From: Pirellulales bacterium
GTDB taxonomy: Bacteria > Planctomycetota > Planctomycetia > Pirellulales > JANQPP01
Assembly: GCA_028289405.1 (NCBI GenBank)
Contig: JANQPP010000021.1
Coordinates: forward strand, 1-55,044
Direction: 5' to 3'
DNA: 55,044 nucleotides
Positions 15,941 to 25,972 of this stretch are shown here, in pieces. The stretch's first letter is position 1. Each line of letters begins with the position of its first letter. The notes beneath the pieces are model-generated. The model saw only the letters and a program-made list of their open reading frames with translations, had not been told where the DNA came from and did not search any database. The position numbers and the translations under genes were made by a program.

Positions 15941-16036
15941 TGCATATCACCAGACATGCATTAGAGCTTATTCGAGGAAAACCTCGCTGGGTGGCTGGTG
16001 AATGACAATCGACTTTCATTTTCAGGAGGTGTACGG

Positions 16037-16537
16037 GTGTCCGCAACCACGCCAGAAGCCGTAACCCAAGATGAAGTGACCGGTACGATGCAGCTCGTGA
16101 GTTTCAGCCTGGCCGAAGAAGAGTACGGCATTGAGATCACGAAGGTGCAAGAGATTATTCTTGTCGGAGAAATCACCCGCGTACCTCAGACGCCAAACTT
16201 CATCAAGGGATTGATCAATCTCCGTAATACCGTCATTCCCATCGTTGATCTGCGGATGCGTTTCGGAATGTCGAGCACGGCTCCCAGCGATGAAACGAGA
16301 ATCGTGGTGGTCAATGTGAACGGCAGGACGATCGGTATCATTGTCGACGCCGTGAGCGAAGTCTTGCGGATTTCCAACGAACAAATCGCTCCACCGCCCC
16401 CGACCGTGGCTGGTTTGGGGCGTGACTATATCACCGGATTGGCCAAGCTCGACCAGAGATTGTTAATTCTGCTGGACATCGAGAAGCTGTTGACCTCGGA
16501 GGAGGTTGCCGAGCTACAGATGGCCGAGGCGGTGTAA
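16037..16537 (+). CDS. cheW: CheW chemotaxis adaptor protein
   Basis: This is the coupling protein that links the receptor to CheA. The single CheW domain covers about residues 20-155: LVSFSLAEEEYGIEITKVQEI, the RVPQTPNFIKGLINLR motif, VIPIVDLRMRFG, and IGIIVDAVSEVLRI. I chose the GTG at 16037 because AGGAGG lies 7 nt upstream. An ATG at 15998 is in frame but has no ribosome site and adds an unconserved extension. It is the first gene of the cluster, 127 bp before the receptor gene, and fits as the partner of the CheA further down. Confidence 0.93.
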   Translation: MSATTPEAVTQDEVTGTMQLVSFSLAEEEYGIEITKVQEIILVGEITRVPQTPNFIKGLINLRNTVIPIVDLRMRFGMSSTAPSDETRIVVVNVNGRTIGIIVDAVSEVLRISNEQIAPPPPTVAGLGRDYITGLAKLDQRLLILLDIEKLLTSEEVAELQMAEAV

Positions 16538-16664
16538 TCCCTAGGCTGGGAACGCCCGTTCTCCTTTCACGAAAAAACTCGAGTCCGTTTGTATCACCCA
16601 CACCATCATCCGCCGGCTACTAAGCCGATCAAGAATCCAAACACCCTACCCAAGGAGCTAAAAC

Positions 16665-18734
16665 ATGACCACCGTCGCCGAAGCCGAGAAAACAACCCGC
16701 AATGGTACCAGCAAGTACGCAAAGAACGAAGAAGCCTTGCAGGAAGCGCGTGCCAATACGAATGCTTTGTCCCAAGTCGTGGCCGACATGTCCAAGGCAA
16801 AGACGGTTGGCGAAGCCGTGGACAGAGCATTGAAAACTGTCCTCAAGGGATTCGACTGGGAATATGGTTCGTTTTGGCTGCGGGATCGCGAGGAAAACGC
16901 CTTGCGTTTCAGCCAGGATGTAGGCACGGTCAACTCGGAATTCCAGCGTGCCACCGAGCAGGCAAGCTTTCGTGAGGGCGTGGGCCTCAGCGGCCGGGCC
17001 TGGCGGAATCGTGATCTGTTCTTCGTCGAGGATATCGGCGAAATGGCGGACTGCTGCCGTGCCCCGATCGCCAAACAAGCCGGCGTGAAGGCGGGAATCT
17101 GCTTCCCGATCATGGTTCGCGGTGAGGTCTTCGGCACGATGGATTTCTTCACCACGAAGCCCACGATTCCCACCGAAGAACGGCTGGACGTGCTGCGAGG
17201 CGTGGGCCGGCTGGTATCACGTTTCATCGAACAATTCACGGAGTTATCTGAAAAGACCGCTATTGTCGATAACGCGCCCACGAACGTGATTTTGGCTGGT
17301 CCGGACCTCAAGATTCAGTTTTTGAATCCGGCCAGCATTCGCACGCTGAAGAGCATTGAAAAGGATCTGCCCTGCAAAGTGGACGCGATTGTCGGACAAA
17401 GCATCGACATCTTTCATAAAGATCCTAGCTATCAGCGAAAAATCCTGGCGGACTATCAAGCGTTTCCGCACCGCGCCATTATCGATTTCGCAGGAGAAAA
17501 GCTCGATTTGCTGATCTCGGCTACGTACGATTTCGACGGAAATTACGCGGGACCGATGGTCACTTGGGAGATCGTGACCGAGAAGCTCAAAGCCCAAACG
17601 GAGGCAGCGGAAAGAGCGGCCGTTGTTCAAAACGCTCCCATTAACATCATGGTGGCGAACAGGGACGGAATCATCACTTACATGAACCCCGCTTCCGAGA
17701 AAACCTTGCGGAAGATTCAACACCTCCTCCCCATTCCCGTCGACACGGTCGTGGGCTCGAGCTACGACATTTTCCACAAGAATCCCGCGCATCAGCGACG
17801 GCTGCTTGCGGACCCCTCCAATCTGCCGCACGAGGCTCGCATCAACTTGGGTGATGAGGTGCTGATTCTTACGGCCAGCGCCATCTACGATGCCGAAGGC
17901 GAATTCATGGGCCCCATGGTCGCTTGGGATGTCATTACTGACAAAGTCCGGGCCAAGGAACGCGAGGATGAGCTCATGGAGAGGATCACCGAAAGCGCGG
18001 CGCAGTTCACCGAGGGCGCCCGCTTGATCGCGGAGAGCTCGCAGTCTCTCGCGCACGGAGCCCAAACGCAAAGTTCCGCGGTGGAAGAGATGAGCGCGTC
18101 CACGGAAGAGCTGACCCGTTCGATCGACGCCGTGAAGGACAACGCCACCGAGGCCGACGGCATGGCGAAGGAAACCAGCCTATTGGCCGAGAATGGTGGT
18201 TCGGCGGTGAAGAAATCCGTGGAAGCGATGGAGCTGATCAAGAAGAGCTCCGAGCAGATCGGTGAAATTATTCAAGTGATTTCGGAAATCGCCAGCCAAA
18301 CGAATCTATTGGCCTTGAATGCAGCAATTGAAGCGGCTCGGGCTGGAGAGCACGGCTTGGGATTCGCCGTGGTCGCGGACGAAGTGCGCAAACTGGCGGA
18401 ACGTTCGAGTGAGGCGGCGAAGGAAATCTCCGCCTTGATCAAGGAGTCAACCGTACGCGTGGCCGAGGGATCCACTCTGAGTGAAGAGACCGCAGCCGCA
18501 TTGGAGAAAATCATCCAAGGAGTGGAGAACACCACGAAGAAGATTTCCGAGATCGCGACGTCCACGGTGGAACAATCGCAAACCGCCGCCGAAGTGGCCT
18601 CGGCCATTCAAAACGTTGCTCAAGTAGCCGAGCAGGCGGCCGCAAGCAGCGAGGAAATGGCCTCGAGCAGCGAAGAGCTCAATGCTCAGGCCGCGAGTTT
18701 GCGGGCTTTGGTGGACCGTAGCGACGAAGTTTGA
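16665..18734 (+). CDS. Soluble methyl-accepting chemotaxis protein (GAF-PAS-PAS-MCP), 689 aa
   Basis: This is a cytoplasmic chemoreceptor with no transmembrane segment. Order: GAF domain (about 35-195), two tandem PAS-like modules (about 200-308 and 318-428) that are clear duplicates of each other (both have NAP.N, FLNPAS/YMNPAS, DIFHK.P..QR, GPMV.W), then the MCP signalling helices (about 440-685). The hairpin tip [20 protein letters not shown] lies at 541-560, followed by the conserved [13 protein letters not shown]. The sensing part suggests detection of an internal small molecule or redox cue. It should form arrays with CheW and CheA and be modified by the cluster's CheR, CheB and CheD. 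A good ribosome site (AAGGAG) precedes the ATG. Confidence 0.93.
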   Translation: MTTVAEAEKTTRNGTSKYAKNEEALQEARANTNALSQVVADMSKAKTVGEAVDRALKTVLKGFDWEYGSFWLRDREENALRFSQDVGTVNSEFQRATEQASFREGVGLSGRAWRNRDLFFVEDIGEMADCCRAPIAKQAGVKAGICFPIMVRGEVFGTMDFFTTKPTIPTEERLDVLRGVGRLVSRFIEQFTELSEKTAIVDNAPTNVILAGPDLKIQFLNPASIRTLKSIEKDLPCKVDAIVGQSIDIFHKDPSYQRKILADYQAFPHRAIIDFAGEKLDLLISATYDFDGNYAGPMVTWEIVTEKLKAQTEAAERAAVVQNAPINIMVANRDGIITYMNPASEKTLRKIQHLLPIPVDTVVGSSYDIFHKNPAHQRRLLADPSNLPHEARINLGDEVLILTASAIYDAEGEFMGPMVAWDVITDKVRAKEREDELMERITESAAQFTEGARLIAESSQSLAHGAQTQSSAVEEMSASTEELTRSIDAVKDNATEADGMAKETSLLAENGGSAVKKSVEAMELIKKSSEQIGEIIQVISEIASQTNLLALNAAIEAARAGEHGLGFAVVADEVRKLAERSSEAAKEISALIKESTVRVAEGSTLSEETAAALEKIIQGVENTTKKISEIATSTVEQSQTAAEVASAIQNVAQVAEQAAASSEEMASSSEELNAQAASLRALVDRSDEV

Positions 18735-18817
18735 AGAGCCGGGTAACAAAACTTGGAATCCGATTCGTCGTTCCACGCCTTACGCTACCTGTCCTGATTT
18801 AGAGGCAAATCAGTACC

Positions 18818-19696
18818 GTGCAACCAACCTCCCTCGCGCAGCCGGACAAGCTGCAAGTTAGCGACGAGCAGCTTGCCGGCTTCGCGGACATCATCTACCG
18901 CAAAACCGGCATCCGGATCTCCGAACAGAAAAAGACGCTTCTCTCAAACCGAGTCAGGCGTCGGTTGAAAGCCACGGGGATCGCCGACTTCGAAGCCTAC
19001 TTGCGGCACCTGCGCCGTCTTTCGGCGGAGGATAAGGAATGGGATGCGTTTCTGCAGGAGATCACGACCCATGAAACGTATCTGTTCCGCGACATGAAGC
19101 AGTGGGATTGGCTTCGGGATGATTTCCTGAAATCAGTCGTCTCCGATGAGCGGGCAGGCAAACGGCCCAAGCGCCTCCGAGTGTGGTCGGCTGCCTGTAG
19201 CACCGGGGATGAGCCGGTGACGATTGCTTGCTGCGTGGCGGACCGCTTGCCCAATGCTTCCGAATGGAAGGTCGAGATATTGGCCACCGACGTGGGAATC
19301 GGTGCGCTCAAGACAGCGCAAGCTGCAACTTTCGACAAAAGGGCCATGCAATATGTCCCGGACAGCTACCGCCGCAGGTTTTTCTCACAAAAAGGCAGCG
19401 GCCCCTGCAAGGCTAAACCGGCCGTGACCGATTGGATTTCCTTCCGACAGCACAATCTGTTGTCTCCTCCGCCGGGGTCGAACTTCGACATTGTGTTTCT
19501 CAAGAACGTGCTCATTTACTTCGATTTGCAATCGAAGGAAACGGTCATGCGCCACGTGATCCGGGCGATGCCGCCTGGCGGAATGCTGGTCACGAGCGCG
19601 GCCGAAGGCATCTCTTCCTTTGTGAAAAACATGGAACGGCGGGAATCCTGGTTACACCAGAAGCCTGCGAAACCCGAGCGTCGAACTGCCGGATAA
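18818..19696 (+). CDS. cheR: CheR chemoreceptor methyltransferase
   Basis: This enzyme transfers methyl groups from SAM to receptor glutamates. The N-terminal all-helical CheR domain (about 15-75: FADIIYRKTGIRISEQKKTL) precedes the SAM-binding domain. The motif VWSAACSTGDEPVTIA (about 125-140) is the GxxxTGEEPxS element with D in place of E. ATDVGIGAL and the later FLKNVLIYFD follow the family pattern. Most relatives have CRNVLIYF, so Lys for Arg is a small oddity. It starts at a GTG (18818), 12 nt after AGAGG. The gene is 15 bp upstream of cheA. Confidence 0.92.
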   Translation: MQPTSLAQPDKLQVSDEQLAGFADIIYRKTGIRISEQKKTLLSNRVRRRLKATGIADFEAYLRHLRRLSAEDKEWDAFLQEITTHETYLFRDMKQWDWLRDDFLKSVVSDERAGKRPKRLRVWSAACSTGDEPVTIACCVADRLPNASEWKVEILATDVGIGALKTAQAATFDKRAMQYVPDSYRRRFFSQKGSGPCKAKPAVTDWISFRQHNLLSPPPGSNFDIVFLKNVLIYFDLQSKETVMRHVIRAMPPGGMLVTSAAEGISSFVKNMERRESWLHQKPAKPERRTAG

Positions 19697-19711
19697 TAGA
19701 AGGATGCCGTC

Positions 19712-22672
19712 ATGAGCGACAGTGTAGCACCGGACCGAGAAGAACTTTGTGGAGAATTGATCAAGGATTTCTTGGATGAATCGGACGAATTGCTGGGGGG
19801 CCTCAACGAAAACCTGCTTCGTCTCGATGAATGGGTGCAAGGACTGACCGAAGGGCAGGACGAAGTATGTGATCCGGAACTGTTGAACGAAATCTTCCGC
19901 GCGGCCCACAGCTTTAAGGGTCTCTCGGCGATGCTGGGGCTGGACGATATCAATCGGCTCACGCATGTGCTGGAGAATGTTTTCGACGCGGCCCGAAACC
20001 ACGAATTAAGTATCACGTCAGATGTCGTTGAACTGACATTCAAAGCGGTGGATTGCCTCGTGGGGATGGTCAATGTACTCAAGGATCCGGGAGCCGATCC
20101 CGTCGAATCGGACGCCGTTGTCGCGGAGATCGACCATTTGCTGAAAACCCATCAGCAGTCGGACCAATCTCCGGAAGTGGCGACGGAGCCCTCCAGCGCA
20201 GCGGCTGTTGTCGAACCTGTCGCGGGCGAGATCGACGCTCCATCTCCGGTGCCGGAGTCTCAAACGCGTGAAAGAGACCCATTCGCGGGAATCGAGGACG
20301 ATCCGGACATTTCCGGCAAATACTTGTCGATCTTCATCGACGAAACGGATCAGTCGCTGGAGGAATTGACCGAAGCGTTGTTGACCGCGGGAGACGAACC
20401 TCGCATCGATACGCTGCTCTGCATCTGCCATCGCATCAAGGGGGGAGCGGCAAGTGTCGGCCTGAACCGGCCAGCACGCATGTCGCATGTGATGGAGGAT
20501 CTGCTTCAGCAGCTCCAGGAACAAGGCGAACCCCTCACCGCGGAAGCGATTGACGCGCTCATTGCCGGTACGGATGCCTTGAAGGATTATCTTCGGCACC
20601 TTGCCCAAGGAACCGGTGAAAACGGCGGACTTGCAGACGCTTATCGTACTGTCGCGGCCGTGGGACAAGAAATGGCCACGCTACCGCTTGGCCCGTCCAG
20701 CGAACCAGCCGAAGCCGACGAATCCCCAGTAAACTTGCCTTCCACCGGGGCGCTTCAAGCCGGAGACTTCCCGCTCGCCGAGATCTTGGACGACGTTCCT
20801 AAAGGCGGCAGTGTCGCCTTGGGCCGCGTCATTTTCCAGCAAGAGTTGCTATTGGCGGGGCTGAAGGCGCGGTTGCTTCACGACCGTTTAATGAGCTACG
20901 GCAAAGTGCTCTACTGCGATCCTCCCGCGGAGAAACTGGATGAGCTGGACGAGTTGTTTGAATTGAAATTCGCCATTACCACGGAAACCGCCCCCGAGGA
21001 CCTTGCCGCGAGCATCGATGTCGAGGGAGTGCGGCAGGTGGAAGTGATCCCCGGGAATGGCTCGCCATCCGTCGACGTTCAAGCTCCAACCGCCAGCGGC
21101 GCCGGGAACGGCCCTGAAGAAGTCGGAGGTTCCCAAAGCCCGCCCGAAGCATCCAACCCGCGCCCCGCGCCGTCACAGGCCGCGCCAACGAAAACGGCAA
21201 GTCCCACCCCAGAGTCGCCAAACACCGATAAGCGGGGAACGCCGGAAGCCAAAACCCGGCCCGCCGAAACGCTTCGCGTGGACATCGAACGGCTGGACCA
21301 GCTCATGAACCTCGCGGGCCAACTTGTAATGAACAAGGCCCGATTTCTGCAAATTGGCGAGGGCTTGAAGCAATTCATGGGCACAAAGCAGGCAGCGCAT
21401 TCACTGGATAATGCGTTGGCCATGTTGGAGCATTTTCATGCCGATCGGGAGACTTCGGAATATCGCGGTCTCGATAAGGGGCAGCATGAAAGGATGCATG
21501 CCCACGCACAGCGCATGCGTAACCACCTCGAAGTCGTACAGCGCGAGATCGATCACTTTGCCACGGCCAGATCGTTTATCAACGACCTTTCCGAAGCCGT
21601 GCATCAGTTGGACCGCGTAGCCGATGGCATCCAAAAAAGTGTGATGGACACGCGGATGGTGCCGATAGGTCCGCTATTCAACCGGTTTCGCCGGGTCGTG
21701 CGGGATATCACTCGCGGTAACAAGAAAGACATCAATCTGGTCATCCATGGAGAACACACCGAACTAGACAAGCGGATGATCGACGAACTGGGCGACCCCT
21801 TGATTCACATGGTGCGCAATTCAGCCGACCATGGCATCGAGCTACCAGAGGTCCGCCTGGCGGCGGGCAAGCCGGCGTGCGGCACGGTCACGCTGAATGC
21901 ATTCCATCGCGGCAACAGCATCGTGATCCAAGTCACGGATGATGGAAAAGGGCTCGATCATGAAAAACTTCGGGCGAAAGCCGTGGAGAAAGGAATTCTG
22001 CCCGCGTCCGAAGCGGAACGGCTCACTCCCCAGCAAGCATTCCAATTGATCTGGGAACCCGGCTTCAGCACGGCCGAAAAGGTCACGGAGGTATCGGGAC
22101 GTGGCATGGGCATGGATATCGTGCGGACCAAGATCGAGGAGCTCAGCGGATCGATCGAACTCGATAGCGTCCTGGGCAAGGGGACTACGATCACCATCAA
22201 GTTGCCCCTCACGCTGGCCATCCTTCCTAGCCTGCTTTCGGAAATCGAGGGGGACGTCTTCGCGATTCCCGTGGAATCCATCGTGGAAATCGTGCGGCTC
22301 AAAGACGAGGATCTCGCGACCGTGCATGGCCTGCGAACGGCCCGCGTGCGAGGTCGCATCATCTCCGTGGTCGAGTTGTCGCAATTATTCGAATGGAACG
22401 TGGCGCCGCGTACCACAGAGAGCAGCACGAAAGAACAGTCACTCGTGATCGTCGGCGTGGAAGGCCAGTTGGCCGGACTCATCGTGCATCGCCTGATCGG
22501 CGAGGAAGATATCGTCATCAAATCCATCGCCGAAAATTATCGTCATATCCAGGGCATCGCGGGTGCCAGCATTCTGGGCGATGGCCGAGTGTCCCTCATT
22601 TTGGACGTCGCGGCCATGGTCGAGATGGCTGCGTGCCCAGCCACTCCGGAAAGTACAAGGAGCGCCACATGA
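19712..22672 (+). CDS. cheA: CheA histidine kinase with two Hpt domains, 986 aa
   Basis: This is the central chemosensory kinase. Hpt1 (about 10-145) has the phosphoacceptor His66 in RAAHSFKG. Hpt2 (about 195-300) has His240 in CHRIKGG. A P2-like region (about 370-447) for binding CheY/CheB follows, then a Pro/Ala-rich linker (450-518), the dimerisation domain (519-645, LDQLMNLAGQLVMNKARF), the ATPase domain (about 680-832: HMVRNSADHGIE, VTDDGKGLD, GRGMGMD) and a CheW-like domain (835-972). Two Hpt domains are more than the usual single one and suggest two phosphorylation outputs, fitting the two CheY proteins. The stop overlaps the next gene's start (ATGA). Confidence 0.94.
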   Translation: MSDSVAPDREELCGELIKDFLDESDELLGGLNENLLRLDEWVQGLTEGQDEVCDPELLNEIFRAAHSFKGLSAMLGLDDINRLTHVLENVFDAARNHELSITSDVVELTFKAVDCLVGMVNVLKDPGADPVESDAVVAEIDHLLKTHQQSDQSPEVATEPSSAAAVVEPVAGEIDAPSPVPESQTRERDPFAGIEDDPDISGKYLSIFIDETDQSLEELTEALLTAGDEPRIDTLLCICHRIKGGAASVGLNRPARMSHVMEDLLQQLQEQGEPLTAEAIDALIAGTDALKDYLRHLAQGTGENGGLADAYRTVAAVGQEMATLPLGPSSEPAEADESPVNLPSTGALQAGDFPLAEILDDVPKGGSVALGRVIFQQELLLAGLKARLLHDRLMSYGKVLYCDPPAEKLDELDELFELKFAITTETAPEDLAASIDVEGVRQVEVIPGNGSPSVDVQAPTASGAGNGPEEVGGSQSPPEASNPRPAPSQAAPTKTASPTPESPNTDKRGTPEAKTRPAETLRVDIERLDQLMNLAGQLVMNKARFLQIGEGLKQFMGTKQAAHSLDNALAMLEHFHADRETSEYRGLDKGQHERMHAHAQRMRNHLEVVQREIDHFATARSFINDLSEAVHQLDRVADGIQKSVMDTRMVPIGPLFNRFRRVVRDITRGNKKDINLVIHGEHTELDKRMIDELGDPLIHMVRNSADHGIELPEVRLAAGKPACGTVTLNAFHRGNSIVIQVTDDGKGLDHEKLRAKAVEKGILPASEAERLTPQQAFQLIWEPGFSTAEKVTEVSGRGMGMDIVRTKIEELSGSIELDSVLGKGTTITIKLPLTLAILPSLLSEIEGDVFAIPVESIVEIVRLKDEDLATVHGLRTARVRGRIISVVELSQLFEWNVAPRTTESSTKEQSLVIVGVEGQLAGLIVHRLIGEEDIVIKSIAENYRHIQGIAGASILGDGRVSLILDVAAMVEMAACPATPESTRSAT

Positions 22673-23295
22673 ATACGCCAGCCGATTCGCTTGTTCGTCA
22701 CCCACTCACGAGGTTTTTTCACGAAGCCACGCTCAGCGCGGCGCAAGCCATGCGGCAATGGACGAGCGGTTCGGTTTCGCTGGCCCTCGAAGAAGTGTCT
22801 GAAATTCCACTGGAGTCGGTCTCTCAGGAGTTCGCCCTCGACGATGAATTGCTCACGATGATCGTGCATACGCTCGATGGGCCCATGGGAGGGCAATTCA
22901 TTTTGGCGTTCGACGAGCAGAACGGGCGAAGTTTGGCGGCCTGTCTCACTGGAAAATCTGTTCCGACCGATAGCGAATGGACCGACGTGGAACGCTCCGC
23001 GCTGCAAGAAACAGGCAATATCTTGAGCTGTGCTTACTTGAACACATTGACCGAACTGGTGGGCGAGGAGATGGTTCCCTCGCCTCCCTACTTCGTGCAG
23101 GACTTCGGGGCCAGCGTATTGCAACAAGCGCTAATGGCGCAAGCCATGGTCCGTGACGACGTTCTTGTGTGCCGTACCCGATTCAACCGAGACGGTCAGG
23201 ATCTGAACTGGAATGTATTTTTCGTTCCCTCGGATCCGCTGCGGCAGGCTTTATTAACCGCGGCCGAAGAACCTCTGGAAGAAACGAGGGATTGA
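22669..23295 (+). CDS. CheC-like CheY phosphatase, 208 aa
   Basis: This is a phosphatase of the CheC/CheX/FliY family. The C-terminal active-site signature S-x3-E-x2-N is present as SALQETGN, followed 22 residues later by Pro, as the family requires. Around it is GNILSCAYLNTLTEL, typical of CheC. The N-terminal half has the pseudo-symmetric fold but lacks the Asn of a second site, so only one site is likely active. The start at 22669 overlaps the cheA stop by ATGA. Next to cheD, it fits the known CheC-CheD partnership. Confidence 0.85.
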   Translation: MNTPADSLVRHPLTRFFHEATLSAAQAMRQWTSGSVSLALEEVSEIPLESVSQEFALDDELLTMIVHTLDGPMGGQFILAFDEQNGRSLAACLTGKSVPTDSEWTDVERSALQETGNILSCAYLNTLTELVGEEMVPSPPYFVQDFGASVLQQALMAQAMVRDDVLVCRTRFNRDGQDLNWNVFFVPSDPLRQALLTAAEEPLEETRD

Positions 23296-23299
23296 TCTC

Positions 23300-23785
23300 A
23301 TGGCGGGAAGTGTGAAAACCCCATCCAAGTCAATGGTGGGCATGGGGCAAATCGACTTTGCCCATCCCTCGGAACCAGTCCGCGCCGTGCTCGGATCGTG
23401 CGTGGGACTCGTTTTGTACCACCCACCTAGCTCGCGAGGGATGCTGGCCCATATCGTGCTCCCCGAAGCGGCGGGACGCCAGGGGCCTCCTGGGAAATTC
23501 GCGGATACCGCGCTGCCCTACATGCTCGAGGAGCTCCAAAAGGTCGGTGCGTACAAGTCATGTTTGATCGCCAAGATCGCCGGTGGCGGTCAAATGTTTG
23601 GCGGCCAAGGGCCCCTACAAATCGGCAAACAGAATGTTGCTGCCGTCGAAGGTCTGCTCCAAGCCCAACGGATTACCCTCGTGGGTAGCCATGTCGGAGG
23701 TCAACAAGGACGCCGTGTCCAGTTCGATGCCACGACCGGCGAATACCACGTGGAAGTCGCCGGTAAGGAAAAAGTCATCCTCTAA
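23300..23785 (+). CDS. cheD: CheD receptor deamidase
   Basis: CheD deamidates glutamine residues of chemoreceptors and interacts with CheC. The catalytic Cys lies in LGSCVGLVLYHP (about residue 34), and the His in MLAHIVLP (about 51). The family motif AKIAGGGQMF (about 91-100) and the end GRRVQFDATTGEYHV are as expected. Length (161 aa) is normal. It lies 4 bp after the cheC-like gene, so both are co-translated. Confidence 0.92.
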   Translation: MAGSVKTPSKSMVGMGQIDFAHPSEPVRAVLGSCVGLVLYHPPSSRGMLAHIVLPEAAGRQGPPGKFADTALPYMLEELQKVGAYKSCLIAKIAGGGQMFGGQGPLQIGKQNVAAVEGLLQAQRITLVGSHVGGQQGRRVQFDATTGEYHVEVAGKEKVIL

Positions 23786-23849
23786 CCCATCCTCCCCCAA
23801 AAAGCGGAATTGCCGCCATTTGGATTCATTGAGCAAAAAGGGCATCTCC

Positions 23850-24215
23850 ATGACAAGAAAATTATTGGTGACCGACGATGCCATGATCATTCGCGAGATG
23901 ATCAAAGACACCGTCAGTGAGGCTGGCTGGGAAATCGTGGGTGAGGCGACCAACGGGCAGGAAGCGATCGAGCGTTTCCAGGAACAACAGCCCGACGCCA
24001 TGACGCTCGATCTCGTGATGCCCGAATATGACGGATTGCATGCTCTGGAAGGAATCAAAAAATCGAATCCGAATGCGAAAATCCTCGTGGTCAGTGCATT
24101 GAACCAAAAACGGGTTTTGCAGGATGCAATTCGCCTAGGCGCGGATGACTTCATCGTGAAGCCCTTCGAGAAAGAACGGCTCTTGTCCGCGCTCAACAAG
24201 CTTGTCGCCAACTGA
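23850..24215 (+). CDS. cheY: CheY-like response regulator 1
   Basis: This is a single receiver domain of 121 aa. The acidic pair is TDD (9-10), the phospho-acceptor Asp is in LDLVMP, the conserved Ser in VVSAL, and the Lys in IVKPF. It has no output domain, so it acts by protein contact as in CheY. It follows cheD by 64 bp. I chose the ATG at 23850; open frame further upstream belongs to the cheD region. This may be the target of the CheC-like phosphatase. Confidence 0.9.
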   Translation: MTRKLLVTDDAMIIREMIKDTVSEAGWEIVGEATNGQEAIERFQEQQPDAMTLDLVMPEYDGLHALEGIKKSNPNAKILVVSALNQKRVLQDAIRLGADDFIVKPFEKERLLSALNKLVAN

Positions 24216-24306
24216 TCGCGTGAAAGAGCCGGTTCGATTCACTTTGCCGCCATGGTCTCGCCTAACTCAATCGCCCTAAGACGAATCTAGATGTTTGCCG
24301 CGTGAG

Positions 24307-25869
24307 ATGAGTGTGCCAACCCTTCAACGAACGGCCGGCTACGCCAAAATGGCATGGCAAGCGCGGAAGCTAAAGCTGGCGAGCGAAGCCGATCAGCAGG
24401 CGAAAGCCCGGTCTCGGTTGGTTCAGGATATGGCCCGGCTGCATGGTCTTCCCCAAAAGCTCGGCCAAATGCTGAGCGTGTCGAGACGATCGGAAGATGA
24501 TGACAAAGCCAACGAATCCGCTTTGGACGGGTTCAGGAGTCTTCAAGAAAATGGCGAAGCGTTGCCCTGGGAAGAGCTTGTTCCCGTGCTGCACGCTGCT
24601 TGGGAAAAGGATCCCGGGCAAGTTCTGCTTGAAGTCGATCCCAAGGGGCTTGCCGCCTCTTTAGGACAGGTCCACCGTGCCACGCTATCCGATGGACGTC
24701 GAGTAGCGGTCAAAGTGCAATACCCACGAATCCGCCAGGCTGTCCGTCAGGACTTTAACGGCCTTTCTTGGCTAAGCCTCCCATTTGGCGGGCTGGCGAA
24801 AGGCTTTGACTTGCAAGGTTATCGAGACACGCTGCGCCAAGGCGTGGATGACGAACTCGACTACCGACAAGAAGCCGCTCATCAGCACGCGTACCATGTC
24901 TGGGCCGGTGATGAACCTTGGCTTATCGTGCCCCGCGTCGTCGACAAACTCACCACCGAACAAGTGCTCGTCACGGAATGGGAAGAAGGAGCGCGGTTGG
25001 AAGACGTGCGCCAGTCGTGGACGCTGTCTCAAAGGAAAGAATTGGCCCGCCACTTCCTGCGGTTTTTTTTTGGTGGTCTGTTTCTGCGGAAGATGCTGCA
25101 CGCGGATTGGCATCCCGGCAATTTCCGTTTTCGGCGGCATGGTCAAGACGTTTGCATCGTGGCGTACGACTTCGGTTGCGTACACACTCTCGAAGAAGAA
25201 AAGTTATTGGCCTTGGGCCGCATGATTCGCGCAACCATTCATGGCGACGAATCTCCCTGGCCATTGTTCATGGCTCTGGGCTTCAATGAGGAACTGCTCG
25301 CTCCCATGGCGGGGAAGCTGCCGGCATTGCTCCGGCTGCTTTGGGAACCGCTGTTCGAGGATCGGCCGTATGACCTTGCGAAGTGGAACCTGAAGGACCG
25401 CGTGGCGGATGTCTTGGGACCAGATCGTTGGAATTTTCGTTTCGCTGGGCCACCAGACCTGATCTATTTGCTCCGCGCATTCCACGGCCTAGTCTTTTTC
25501 ATGGAGAAGCTGGACGCGCCCGTGTCGTGGCGGTCCGAAGCGGAAAAATGCTTGGAGGCTTCGGGTTGCCAATGGGACCGCTTGCGGCTGTCGTCGGCGT
25601 CGCCTCCAGGATGTGAATTTCACGGAATGGCGCGGCGGCTGAAAATCCGTGTGAAGGACCAAGGGCGGACCAAAGTGGAACTGACTATGCGGGCCTCGCA
25701 AGTCGAATCCCTGGCGGATCTGCTACCGGAAGGGCTCTCCGAAAGGCTCGCCAAACGAAACATCCATGTGCAAACGCTGATCTCGGAGGTCAGAAAAAAT
25801 GGTTACCAAGCAGGACCTATCTTTGAGTTAGACGAAGGGGACCGGCGTGTCGAGCTTTGGCTAGAATAG
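24307..25869 (+). CDS. AarF/UbiB-family (ABC1) atypical kinase, 520 aa
   Basis: This is a protein-kinase-like ATPase of the UbiB/ADCK family. Motifs: KLGQ (51-54, the KxGQ signature), AASLGQVHRAT (116-126, the Ala-rich loop replacing the P-loop), VAVKVQYP with Lys136, ELDYRQEA with Glu189, HADWHPGNF (265-273, with Trp for the usual Pro), and YDFG with Asp288. In place of the usual C-terminal membrane helices it has about 80 residues of charged beta-rich sequence. The ATG at 24307 is preferred over a TTG at 24295. Its position between cheY and cheX is unusual, because members are normally linked to quinone or lipid metabolism. Co-transcription with the chemosensory genes is likely but unproved. 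Confidence 0.8.
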   Translation: MSVPTLQRTAGYAKMAWQARKLKLASEADQQAKARSRLVQDMARLHGLPQKLGQMLSVSRRSEDDDKANESALDGFRSLQENGEALPWEELVPVLHAAWEKDPGQVLLEVDPKGLAASLGQVHRATLSDGRRVAVKVQYPRIRQAVRQDFNGLSWLSLPFGGLAKGFDLQGYRDTLRQGVDDELDYRQEAAHQHAYHVWAGDEPWLIVPRVVDKLTTEQVLVTEWEEGARLEDVRQSWTLSQRKELARHFLRFFFGGLFLRKMLHADWHPGNFRFRRHGQDVCIVAYDFGCVHTLEEEKLLALGRMIRATIHGDESPWPLFMALGFNEELLAPMAGKLPALLRLLWEPLFEDRPYDLAKWNLKDRVADVLGPDRWNFRFAGPPDLIYLLRAFHGLVFFMEKLDAPVSWRSEAEKCLEASGCQWDRLRLSSASPPGCEFHGMARRLKIRVKDQGRTKVELTMRASQVESLADLLPEGLSERLAKRNIHVQTLISEVRKNGYQAGPIFELDEGDRRVELWLE

Positions 25870-25972
25870 GGAAGCCGCTAAGCATCGTGATCCGGAGGCG
25901 TGGACGTCGCGGCCAGTCCGCATGTCCTAGACAATCATCTAGGCGTTCAAGGGGCGATTGCATCGTACGAAT

